Below are positions 17,728-24,796 of a DNA stretch of 64,000 nucleotides, in pieces (position 1 is the stretch's first letter; every line of letters begins with the position of its first letter). Source of the stretch: Bordetella petrii. Its GTDB lineage: Bacteria; Pseudomonadota; Gammaproteobacteria; Burkholderiales; Burkholderiaceae_B. A model generated the notes under the pieces. The model had not been told where the DNA came from. It searched no databases and saw nothing but the letters and a program-made list of their open reading frames with translations. The stretch spans positions 937,163-1,001,162 of the forward strand of contig NZ_JAFMZZ010000004.1 of NCBI RefSeq assembly GCF_017356245.1. The letters are read 5' to 3'. Made by a program: the position numbers and the translations under genes.

Positions 17728-18779
17728 AGATCCTGCAGCTCAACTTTGAAAAAGGCTGGCGCGGCGGCGAGCGCCAGACGCTGTACTGCATGCGCGCGTT
17801 CCGCGCCGCTGGCCATCAGGTCGAGCTGCTGTGCCGCGCCGGCGGCCCGCTGGAAGCCCGCGCCGGCGAAGAAGGCTTCACGGCGCACGGCGTGCGCAAC
17901 GTGCCGGCGCAACTGGCCTTCCTGGCCCGCGCCGGACGCGGCTACGACATCATCCACGCGCAAACGGCCAACACCGTCACCTGGGCCGTGCTTACCAAGG
18001 CCCTGCATCGCCGCCCGGTGGTGTTTTCGCGACGCACCTCGTTTGTGGTCGAGCCCGGCCAAGAATGGAAAACCGGCGCCAAGTGGCGCCGCGTGGACGG
18101 CTTCGTGGCCATCAGCGACATGGCGGCGGCCGAGCCGCGCCGGCTGGGCATCGACCCGGTCATCATCCGCAGCGCCGTCGAGCCGCATGACATCGATCGC
18201 GCCAATGTCGAGCGCCTGGCCGCCGAACTGGGCCTGCAGGGCAAGAAGGTACTGGCCACATCCGCCGCGCTGATCCGCGACAAAGACCCCCTGACCCTGA
18301 TCCGCGCAGTGGGCGAACTGGCCCGCGCGCGCAGCGACTTCGTGTTCGTGCACTTCGGCGCCGGCGGCGACCGCGAAGCCGAGGCGCGCGCCGAAGTGCA
18401 GCGGCTGGGGCTGCAGAACGTGTATCTGTTCGCGGGCTTTCGCAAGGGCATCGAAGACTTCTACAGCATCTTCGACGTGTTCGTCATGAGCTCGCAGGAA
18501 GAGGCCCTGGGCAGCAGCGTGCTGGACGCATTCCTGCAGCACGTGCCAGTGGTGTCCACCGACGCCGGCGGGCTGAAAGAAAGCCTGGCCGATGGCCGCG
18601 GCGTGTTGTGCCACGTGGGCGACGCGTCCGCCATGGCGCAGGGCATGGCCCGCTGCCTGGACGACGCGGCGTTCCGCGCCGACTGCACCCGGCGCGCCTA
18701 CGAGTACGTGCGCACCGAACACGACGTTACCGAAATGGGCCGCCGCTACCTGGCCCTGTTCGAGCGGCTGCTGGCCTAG
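17724..18779 (+). CDS. glycosyltransferase, GT4-like
   Basis: A 351-residue GT-B-fold glycosyltransferase starting [20 protein letters not shown], with the GGxxR-type N-terminal motif, an [19 protein letters not shown] segment opening the C-terminal domain, and [20 protein letters not shown] (the E-x7-E region is partly conserved) followed by [13 protein letters not shown]. It overlaps ugd by 4 bp, so it probably uses UDP-glucuronate or acts in the same envelope polysaccharide or LPS-core pathway. It ends overlapping the convergent Lrp gene by 4 bp. Confidence 0.88.
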   Translation: MKILQLNFEKGWRGGERQTLYCMRAFRAAGHQVELLCRAGGPLEARAGEEGFTAHGVRNVPAQLAFLARAGRGYDIIHAQTANTVTWAVLTKALHRRPVVFSRRTSFVVEPGQEWKTGAKWRRVDGFVAISDMAAAEPRRLGIDPVIIRSAVEPHDIDRANVERLAAELGLQGKKVLATSAALIRDKDPLTLIRAVGELARARSDFVFVHFGAGGDREAEARAEVQRLGLQNVYLFAGFRKGIEDFYSIFDVFVMSSQEEALGSSVLDAFLQHVPVVSTDAGGLKESLADGRGVLCHVGDASAMAQGMARCLDDAAFRADCTRRAYEYVRTEHDVTEMGRRYLALFERLLA

Positions 18780-19267
18780 CCCGCCGACACATCGATCCGC
18801 GTTTCGAATTTCGCCCGGTGCACCGAAAAGAATGTGCGCACATTGCGCACGTTCGCCTGCGCGGTAAAGGCTCGATGCGCCAGCGCATGATAGGCCGGCA
18901 TGTCGCGCACCTGCGCCACCACCAGGAAGTCGGGCCCTGGCGACACCCGGTAGCACTGCAGCACCGCCGGCTCGTCCAGCAGGCTGCGCTCGAACGCGTC
19001 CAGGTTTTCCGCCGCCTGCACGTCCAGCGTGATTTCCACGATGGCCGTCAGCGTGCTGCCCAGTTTCTCGGGCGCCAAGATCGCCACTTGCCGCGCGATG
19101 ACGCCCGTGTCCACCAGCCGCCGTACCCGCCGCAGGCAAGTGGGCGGCGAGGCGTGCACCCGCGCCGCCAGTTCCTGGTTGGTCAGCGCGCAGTCGTGCT
19201 GGAGCTGTTCCAGGATGCGGCGATCGAGTTCATCCAATTCGACAGGCGGGGCGGGCTGATCATGCAT
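18776..19267 (-). CDS. Lrp/AsnC-family transcriptional regulator
   Basis: A 163-residue regulator with the AsnC helix-turn-helix at about residues 12-60 (LDELDRRILEQLQHD, LTNQELAARVHASPPTCLRR) and a C-terminal RAM ligand-binding domain (about 75-150). These proteins sense amino acids and bind AT-rich repeats. It is divergent from glmS across a 149-bp AT-rich gap with an ATTTCA/TGAAAT inverted repeat near its own start, which suits autoregulation. Target genes are unknown. Confidence 0.92.
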   Translation of the reverse strand: MHDQPAPPVELDELDRRILEQLQHDCALTNQELAARVHASPPTCLRRVRRLVDTGVIARQVAILAPEKLGSTLTAIVEITLDVQAAENLDAFERSLLDEPAVLQCYRVSPGPDFLVVAQVRDMPAYHALAHRAFTAQANVRNVRTFFSVHRAKFETRIDVSAG

Positions 19268-19271
19268 TTTT

Positions 19272-19293
19272 ATTTCACTGAACGGTATGAAAT
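19272..19293. promoter_or_regulatory. candidate Lrp-type operator
   Basis: Inverted repeat ATTTCA (19272-19277) and TGAAAT (19288-19293) with a 10-bp spacer in a markedly AT-rich stretch 5 bp upstream of the Lrp/AsnC start. The arms and AT-rich setting resemble Lrp/AsnC sites; assignment is inference. Confidence 0.4.
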
Positions 19294-19416
19294 GAAAATA
19301 TATTTAATCACGTTTATGTAAGAAAATCAGCTTTCATAAATGGCTAAATAAAGAAATCAAATTTCAAGCCAGCAAGCGCACAATGCGCCGATACGCAAAT
19401 CATCGGAGATTGCCTT

Positions 19417-21249
19417 ATGTGCGGCATTGTTGGCGCCGTCGCCCAGCGCGACATCACCCCCATCCTGGTCGAAGGCCTGAAGCGGCTGGAATACCGCGGC
19501 TACGACTCGTGCGGCGTGGCGCTGTACATTGACGGCCACCTGCGCCGCACGCGCAGCACCCAGCGCGTGGCCGAACTGGCCGACCAGATCGCCCAGGACA
19601 AGCTGGCCGGCTTTACCGGCATCGCCCACACCCGCTGGGCCACCCATGGCGTGCCCGCCACCCACAACGCCCATCCGCATTTCTCGCGCCTGGGCAAAGA
19701 CGAGCCGCGCATTGCGCTGGTGCACAACGGCATCATCGAAAACCACGACGACCTGCGCGCCGAACTGGAAGCGGCCGGCTATGTGTTCGAAAGCCAGACC
19801 GACACCGAAGTCATTGCCCACCTGGTCAACCACCTGTACAACGGCGACCTGTTCGAAGCCGTGCAACAGGCCGTGCGCCGCCTGCATGGCGCCTACGCCA
19901 TTGCCGTGTTCTGCCGCGACGAGCCGCACCGCGTAGTGGGCGCGCGCCAGGGTTCGCCCCTGGTGGTGGGCGTGGGCCAGAACGAGAACTTCCTGGCTTC
20001 CGACGCGCTGGCCCTGGCCGGCACCACCGACCAGATCATCTACCTGGAAGACGGCGACGTCGTCGACCTGCAGCTGTCGCGCGTGTGGATCACCGATACC
20101 GAAGGCAAACCCGTGCAGCGCGAGGTGCATACCGTGCAGGTGCATACCGGCGCGGCCGAGCTGGGCCCGTACCGCCACTACATGCAGAAAGAAATCTTCG
20201 AGCAGCCGCGCGCCGTGGGCGACACCCTGCAGGACATCGAGGCCGTCACGCCCGAACTGTTCGGCGACGGCGCCCACAAGATTTTCAAGGAAATCGATTC
20301 GCTGCTGATCCTGGCTTGCGGCACCAGCTACTACGCCGGCCTGACCGCCAAGTACTGGATCGAGTCCATCGCCAGAATTCCCGTGGCGGTCGAAATCGCC
20401 AGCGAATACCGCTACCGCGACAGCGTGCCCAACCCGCGCACCCTGGTGGTCACCATTTCGCAGTCGGGCGAAACCGCCGACACCCTGGCCGCGCTGAAGC
20501 ACGCTCGCTCGCTGGGCATGGAACAGACGCTGACCGTCTGCAACGTGGCCACCAGCGCCATGGTGCGCGAATGCAAGCTGTCGTACATCACCCGCGCCGG
20601 CGTCGAGATCGGCGTGGCGTCCACCAAGGCATTCACCACCCAGCTGACGGCGCTGTTCCTGCTGACGCTGGCCCTGGCGCAAACACGCGGCCACCTGACC
20701 GACGAGCAGGAAGCCGAGCACCTCAAGGCGCTGCGCCACCTGCCCGTGGCCATTGGCGCGGTACTGGCGCTTGAGCCGCAGATCATGGCCTGGGCCGACC
20801 GCTTCGCCAATAAAGAAAACGCCCTGTTCCTGGGGCGCGGCATGCATTACCCCATCGCGCTGGAAGGCGCGCTGAAGCTGAAGGAAATCAGCTACATCCA
20901 CGCCGAGGCCTATCCGGCCGGCGAACTCAAGCACGGCCCGCTGGCCCTGGTGACCGAGCAGATGCCCGTGGTGACCATCGCGCCCAAAGACTCGCTGCTG
21001 GAAAAGCTGAAGTCCAACATGCAGGAAGTGCGCGCGCGCGGAGGCGAGCTGTATGTGTTCGCCGATGCCGACAGCCGCATCGCCAGCGGCGACGGCATGC
21101 ACGTCATCCGCATGCCCGAGCACTACGGCATGCTGTCGCCCATCCTGCACACGATTCCGCTGCAGCTGCTGTCGTATCACACGGCATGCGCGCGGGGCAC
21201 CGATGTGGACAAGCCGCGGAATCTGGCGAAGAGCGTGACGGTGGAGTAG
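19417..21249 (+). CDS. glmS: glutamine-fructose-6-phosphate aminotransferase (isomerising)
   Basis: A 610-residue enzyme making glucosamine-6-phosphate, the first step to UDP-GlcNAc. It begins [13 protein letters not shown] with Cys2 as the N-terminal nucleophile; the glutaminase domain (about 1-220) has [18 protein letters not shown] and [13 protein letters not shown]. Two SIS sugar-phosphate domains follow ([44 protein letters not shown]), and the C-terminus ([19 protein letters not shown]) is the invariant family tail. It supplies the same precursor as GlmU, which the capsule pathway also uses. Confidence 0.98.
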   Translation: MCGIVGAVAQRDITPILVEGLKRLEYRGYDSCGVALYIDGHLRRTRSTQRVAELADQIAQDKLAGFTGIAHTRWATHGVPATHNAHPHFSRLGKDEPRIALVHNGIIENHDDLRAELEAAGYVFESQTDTEVIAHLVNHLYNGDLFEAVQQAVRRLHGAYAIAVFCRDEPHRVVGARQGSPLVVGVGQNENFLASDALALAGTTDQIIYLEDGDVVDLQLSRVWITDTEGKPVQREVHTVQVHTGAAELGPYRHYMQKEIFEQPRAVGDTLQDIEAVTPELFGDGAHKIFKEIDSLLILACGTSYYAGLTAKYWIESIARIPVAVEIASEYRYRDSVPNPRTLVVTISQSGETADTLAALKHARSLGMEQTLTVCNVATSAMVRECKLSYITRAGVEIGVASTKAFTTQLTALFLLTLALAQTRGHLTDEQEAEHLKALRHLPVAIGAVLALEPQIMAWADRFANKENALFLGRGMHYPIALEGALKLKEISYIHAEAYPAGELKHGPLALVTEQMPVVTIAPKDSLLEKLKSNMQEVRARGGELYVFADADSRIASGDGMHVIRMPEHYGMLSPILHTIPLQLLSYHTACARGTDVDKPRNLAKSVTVE

Positions 21250-21350
21250 GGGGCGGGGGGCGTGCTTCACCTTCGCCAGGGATGAAGCTTGCTGGTTTAG
21301 GCCCTGATCCTTGCAACCTTGCGGATTTACGCCTGAACGAGCTTGATCGC

Positions 21351-21382
21351 CAAGAAATCCGCATGGCTGTGCGGATTTCTTG
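21351..21382 (+). terminator. long perfect hairpin upstream of hipB
   Basis: CAAGAAATCCGCA (21351-21363) pairs perfectly with TGCGGATTTCTTG (21370-21382) around a 6-base loop: a 13-bp stem. It lies about 100 bp after glmS and directly before the hipB promoter; its last bases overlap the predicted -35. It could insulate hipBA from glmS transcription. There is no U-run, so intrinsic termination is uncertain. Confidence 0.45.
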
Positions 21383-21408
21383 CTAATTCGCTTGACCCCA
21401 AGCATAAT
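21380..21408 (+). promoter_or_regulatory. candidate hipBA promoter
   Basis: TTGCTA (21380-21385), a 17-bp spacer, and CATAAT (21403-21408). The -10 overlaps the left arm of the 26-bp palindrome, so a repressor bound there would block RNA polymerase. The start of transcription would fall about 15-18 bases before the hipB ATG. Confidence 0.65.
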
Positions 21409-21429
21409 CCTCACAATTGTGAGGATTAT
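21404..21429. promoter_or_regulatory. perfect 26-bp palindrome, HipB operator
   Basis: The 13-bp half ATAATCCTCACAA is followed directly by its exact reverse complement, ending 2 bp before the hipB start codon. The inner AATCC/GGATT halves recall the TATCC/GGATA halves of the E. coli HipB operator, although the spacing differs (12 rather than 8). Its position over the -10 region fits HipB autorepression. Confidence 0.8.
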
Positions 21430-21431
21430 CT

Positions 21432-21698
21432 ATGAAGATTCCCCTTGAAAGCCCGGGCGATATCGGCCGGGTAGTTCGAGCCAGCCGCAAGGCCCAGAAG
21501 GTACGCCAGGACGATGCTGCCGGCAGTATCGGTGTCAGCGAAAACTTCCTGGGCAAGATCGAGCGCGGAAGCGATTCCGTTCAATGGGGAAAGCTCTTCC
21601 AGGTGCTCGAAGGCCTGGGGGTGCGCGTCATCCTGGATGTGCCCGAAAGTGTCGCCGACTATTTGGCGGCCTCTGACCAGGGGCGCAGCAAGCAATGA
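21432..21698 (+). CDS. hipB: HipB-type antitoxin, XRE-family repressor
   Basis: An 88-residue helix-turn-helix protein: VRASRKAQKVRQDDAAGSIG, VSENFLGKIERGSDSV and WGKLFQVLEGLGVRVILDV match the XRE/HipB domain that binds operator DNA and the HipA kinase. The C-terminal tail is short. It overlaps hipA by 4 bp (ATGA), the standard antitoxin-first order, and is preceded by a perfect palindromic operator. The start follows that palindrome with no clear Shine-Dalgarno other than the GAGGAT within its right arm, which suggests repressor and ribosome sites overlap. Confidence 0.92.
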   Translation: MKIPLESPGDIGRVVRASRKAQKVRQDDAAGSIGVSENFLGKIERGSDSVQWGKLFQVLEGLGVRVILDVPESVADYLAASDQGRSKQ

Positions 21699-23005
21699 AG
21701 GGCCGGTCTCTACTTGCCTCTATCAATCAGGCAGAGGTCGGCACGCTGGAAGAGGTTGGCGGTCTGTGGTCCTTCCGGTACGCCCCCGCGTGGCTGGACA
21801 ACCCCCGGCGTTTCCCGCTTAGTCCTTATCTGCCGCTGGCCCCCGAAGCTCTGGTAGACGGCGCATCGCGGCGTCCTGTGCAGTGGTATTTCGATAACTT
21901 GCTGCCGGAAGAAGGTCAGCGCGTCCTGCTCGCCAAGGATGCCAAACTGGAAGCCGCGGACGCCTTTGGCCTGCTGGCCTGGTACGGGGCAGAGTCCGCG
22001 GGTTCGTTGACCTTGTTGGCCCCGGAGAACGCTCCGCAAGGGCCGGAACCGCTGCGGGAGTTGCCGGATGATGTCCTGGATTCGCGCATTCGGAACTTGC
22101 CGAAAGCGCCCCTGACACACGGCGCAGTCAAGCGCATGTCACTGGCAGGCGCCCAGCATAAGTTGGCTGTGGTGCTTCGAGATGGTGTTTTATTTGAACC
22201 CGCCGGTTCGACGCCCTCGACCCATATTCTGAAGCCCGACCATCCAGACGATGACTACCCGCATTCGGTGGTCAATGAATGGTTCGTCATGCGTCTGGCC
22301 AAGCGCCTTGGACTCATCGTTCCCGAGGTGCATCGACGCTATGTGCCCGCGCCTGTTTACCTGATCGATCGGTTTGACCGGACCGCTGATCCGCAGGGCG
22401 CGTGGCAGCGTCGGCACGCGATCGACGCTTGCCAGCTGCTTGGGCTCGACCGGACTTTCAAATACGCGCAAGGCAGCATGGAGAGCCTCTCGGCCCTGGC
22501 CCGGGCTTGTCGAAGCCCCGCCCTGGCACGGCCCCGGCTCTTTGGCTGGCTTGTATTCAATGTGCTCGTCGGAAACGCCGACGCACATCTGAAGAACCTG
22601 AGTTTCCTGGTTTCTCATGAGGGGATCGAGCTGGCTCCGTTCTATGATCTGCTCAGTGTTGCCGCCTACGACACCTCGGCATTCGAAAAGAAGGGCTGGC
22701 CGGCCGACACGCAGCTGGCATGGCCGATTCTGGGGGCGCGAAACTTTTCTCAGGTGGATCGACAGCTATTGGTGGAAGCCGGCGCTGCATTGAATATCGC
22801 CAACAGCACCGCCAACAGGCTTTTGCAAAGCCTGACCAGCCGGGTGATACCGGAAGCCGAGATGCTCTATGAGGAGATCGAGGCTGAAAACGCGCAAATT
22901 CTGGATGCGCGCCCTGATCTGGCCGCCACCATGGCAGGGGAATCTCGATGCCTGAGAACCATTATTCATTCTGTCATCAAAGAGATGGCAAGAAAGACGG
23001 CATAG
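21695..23005 (+). CDS. hipA: HipA-type Ser/Thr kinase toxin
   Basis: A 436-residue full-length HipA. Seen are the couple-HipA N-terminal region (about 1-110), the glycine-rich loop MSLAGAQHKLAVVL with Ser149 where E. coli HipA has its autophosphorylated Ser150, THILKP with the ATP-binding Lys, catalytic GNADAHLKN (Asp296) and APFYDLLSV with the metal-binding Asp318. HipA kinases phosphorylate aminoacyl-tRNA synthetases (GltX in E. coli) and cause growth arrest or persistence. All catalytic residues are present, so the toxin should be active. A strong terminator follows. No integrase or other mobile gene is beside it. Confidence 0.93.
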   Translation: MKGRSLLASINQAEVGTLEEVGGLWSFRYAPAWLDNPRRFPLSPYLPLAPEALVDGASRRPVQWYFDNLLPEEGQRVLLAKDAKLEAADAFGLLAWYGAESAGSLTLLAPENAPQGPEPLRELPDDVLDSRIRNLPKAPLTHGAVKRMSLAGAQHKLAVVLRDGVLFEPAGSTPSTHILKPDHPDDDYPHSVVNEWFVMRLAKRLGLIVPEVHRRYVPAPVYLIDRFDRTADPQGAWQRRHAIDACQLLGLDRTFKYAQGSMESLSALARACRSPALARPRLFGWLVFNVLVGNADAHLKNLSFLVSHEGIELAPFYDLLSVAAYDTSAFEKKGWPADTQLAWPILGARNFSQVDRQLLVEAGAALNIANSTANRLLQSLTSRVIPEAEMLYEEIEAENAQILDARPDLAATMAGESRCLRTIIHSVIKEMARKTA

Positions 23006-23080
23006 CTGCCGGCACCAGAGATTTAAACGAAGCGCCGCTGTTCTCGCTGCCCTCGAATTCTCTGACGGATCATGTATTTG

Positions 23081-23106
23081 GCCCACCGCGCGCGGTGGGC
23101 TTTTTT
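23081..23106 (+). terminator. intrinsic terminator after hipBA
   Basis: GCCCACCGCG followed by CGCGGTGGGC forms a 10-bp perfect GC-rich stem with essentially no extra loop sequence (the central CGCG must open to form it), then TTTTTT. It is 76 bp after the hipA stop and separates hipBA from the capsule operon leader. Confidence 0.88.
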
Positions 23107-23459
23107 GCTTATGCTTTTTCAGTTTGATTAAAGAAAAATAAGAAATACGCCTTTTAATATTAATTACAAACTCATCGGCCGTTTATGTTGCGGTTTATGT
23201 AATGGATGTAATTCTTTTCGGACGATTTCCCGAGTTTGTTGCGGCCACTCTGACTTACTTCTACAGCAATAAAAATTTTTAGAAAAAAATTTGCTGCGCA
23301 TCCCATCTACGATTCGCTGGTTCGCCGCCCACCGCAGTCAATCGGGTGTCGAGTTGTAATGATTTTCAGCAATATGTCTGCCCAAACGAGGCAAACGTAC
23401 TTCGATTTTTCTATCGAATTACCTGTCTCCGGGCGTCGATTTCTAGTGTCCGCGACACG
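23107..23459 (+). other. AT-rich leader of the capsule operon
   Basis: About 350 bp without a supportable gene between the hipBA terminator and tviB. The first 190 bp are strikingly AT-rich for this genome (runs such as AAAAATTTTT and AAAAAAATTT near 23270-23290), unlike all flanking genes. A possible promoter is TTGCGG (23239-23244), 17-bp spacer, TACAGC (23262-23267). No ops/JUMPstart element (GGCGGTAG) is seen. Base composition suggests a silenced or regulated region such as an H-NS/MvaT-type target, or a transferred segment boundary; both are inference. Confidence 0.5.
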
Positions 23460-24758
23460 ATGAAAACAGTGAGGTTCCCCGTGGTAAAGAGAATTGCAGT
23501 GTGTGGCCTTGGATATGTCGGCCTGCCCGTAGCCGTGGCATTTTCCAAGCGCTTTGATGTCATCGGCTTTGATGTAGACAAGCGGCGCATCGCACGGCTG
23601 AAAGAGGGGCACGACTGGACGGGCGAGATCGAACGCGACGTATTGCTTGCGTCCTCCATGAGGTTCACCGACCAGGTGACGGAACTGCAGGGCTGCGATT
23701 TTTTCGTCGTGGCCGTGCCGACTCCCGTTGACGAAAGAAATAATCCGGATTTTTCCCTGCTGGTCCGCGCTTGCCGCTCGATCGGTCCCGTGCTGCGTCC
23801 GGGCTGCATCGTTGTTTTCGAGTCCACCGTTCACCCGGGCGCGACCGAGGAAATCTGCGGCCCGGAACTGGAGAAAGCGTCGGGCCTGCGCTGCGGCGTT
23901 GATTTCAAGCTGGGCTACAGCCCCGAACGGATCAATCCGGGAGACCGGGAACATCCGCTCGAGAAGATCGTCAAGATCGTGTCCGGCCAGGATGAAGCGT
24001 CGCTCGAAATCATCGCGGGCGTCTACGAAAAAATCATCGACGCGGGTGTACACCGCGCTTCCTCCATCAAGGTGGCGGAGGCTGCGAAGGTGCTTGAGAA
24101 TACGCAGCGCGATATCAATATCGCGCTGATGAACGAGATGTCGAAAATCTGCGACCTTGTCGGCATCCGCACCTCGGAGGTCTTGAGCGCCGCCGGAACC
24201 AAGTGGAACTTCCTCAAGTTCGCGCCCGGCCTGGTGGGCGGCCACTGCATCGGCGTCGATCCGTACTACTTGACGTCCAAGGCGCAGGAGCTCGGGTATC
24301 ACCCCGAAGTCATCCTGTCGGGCCGCCGCATCAACGACGGCATGGCCAATCACGTCGCCGCGCGCATCGTCCAGGCCCTGGCCCGCAACGGCCGCCTCAA
24401 TGCTTCGACACGGGTCGGCATCCTGGGTATGACGTTCAAAGAGAACGTGCCGGACATCCGCAATTCGAAAGTGGTCGATCTGTACAACGCGCTGGGCGAT
24501 TACGGCATTACCCCGGTCGCGTGCGACCCGATGGTCGATGCGGACCAGATGGAGCATGAGTACGGCATCAAGCTGGTAAAGCGCGACGAATTCCGCGACA
24601 TGGACGTGCTGATCCTTGCGGTTCCGCACCGCGAAACCATGGACTCCATCTGGGATGACCTGCCGCACCTGGTCAAGAGCGGCGGCATGGTGTGCGACCT
24701 GAAGTCCGCGCTGGACAGCAAGCGGCTTCAGCCCGACCTTTCGTACTGGACTCTTTAA
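23460..24758 (+). CDS. tviB: UDP-N-acetylglucosamine 6-dehydrogenase, TviB-like
   Basis: A 432-residue nucleotide-sugar dehydrogenase of the WecC/TviB/WbpA branch: IAVCGLGYVGLPVAVAF Rossmann start, ESTVHPGATEEICGP, KLGYSPERINPGDREHPLE, VAEAAKVLENTQRDINIALM, KWNFLKFAPGLVGGHCIGVD with the catalytic Cys, and GMTFKENVPDIRNSKV. TviB oxidises UDP-GlcNAc to UDP-GlcNAc-uronate, the first dedicated step of Vi antigen. The ATG at 23460 is used; a GTG at 23481 has the better ribosome site (GTGAGG six bases upstream) and would remove 7 residues. The expected partner epimerase tviC does not follow. Confidence 0.9.
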   Translation: MKTVRFPVVKRIAVCGLGYVGLPVAVAFSKRFDVIGFDVDKRRIARLKEGHDWTGEIERDVLLASSMRFTDQVTELQGCDFFVVAVPTPVDERNNPDFSLLVRACRSIGPVLRPGCIVVFESTVHPGATEEICGPELEKASGLRCGVDFKLGYSPERINPGDREHPLEKIVKIVSGQDEASLEIIAGVYEKIIDAGVHRASSIKVAEAAKVLENTQRDINIALMNEMSKICDLVGIRTSEVLSAAGTKWNFLKFAPGLVGGHCIGVDPYYLTSKAQELGYHPEVILSGRRINDGMANHVAARIVQALARNGRLNASTRVGILGMTFKENVPDIRNSKVVDLYNALGDYGITPVACDPMVDADQMEHEYGIKLVKRDEFRDMDVLILAVPHRETMDSIWDDLPHLVKSGGMVCDLKSALDSKRLQPDLSYWTL

Positions 24759-24796
24759 GTTCAGGTTCGCTATCCACACTACAGGAGAGACCCTGA

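Noticed and set aside
21250..21350. Possible tRNA or attachment-site remnant between glmS and hipB.
   Set aside because: No cloverleaf, no T-loop consensus (GGTTCAAATCC type) and no integrase nearby; only hairpins are seen.
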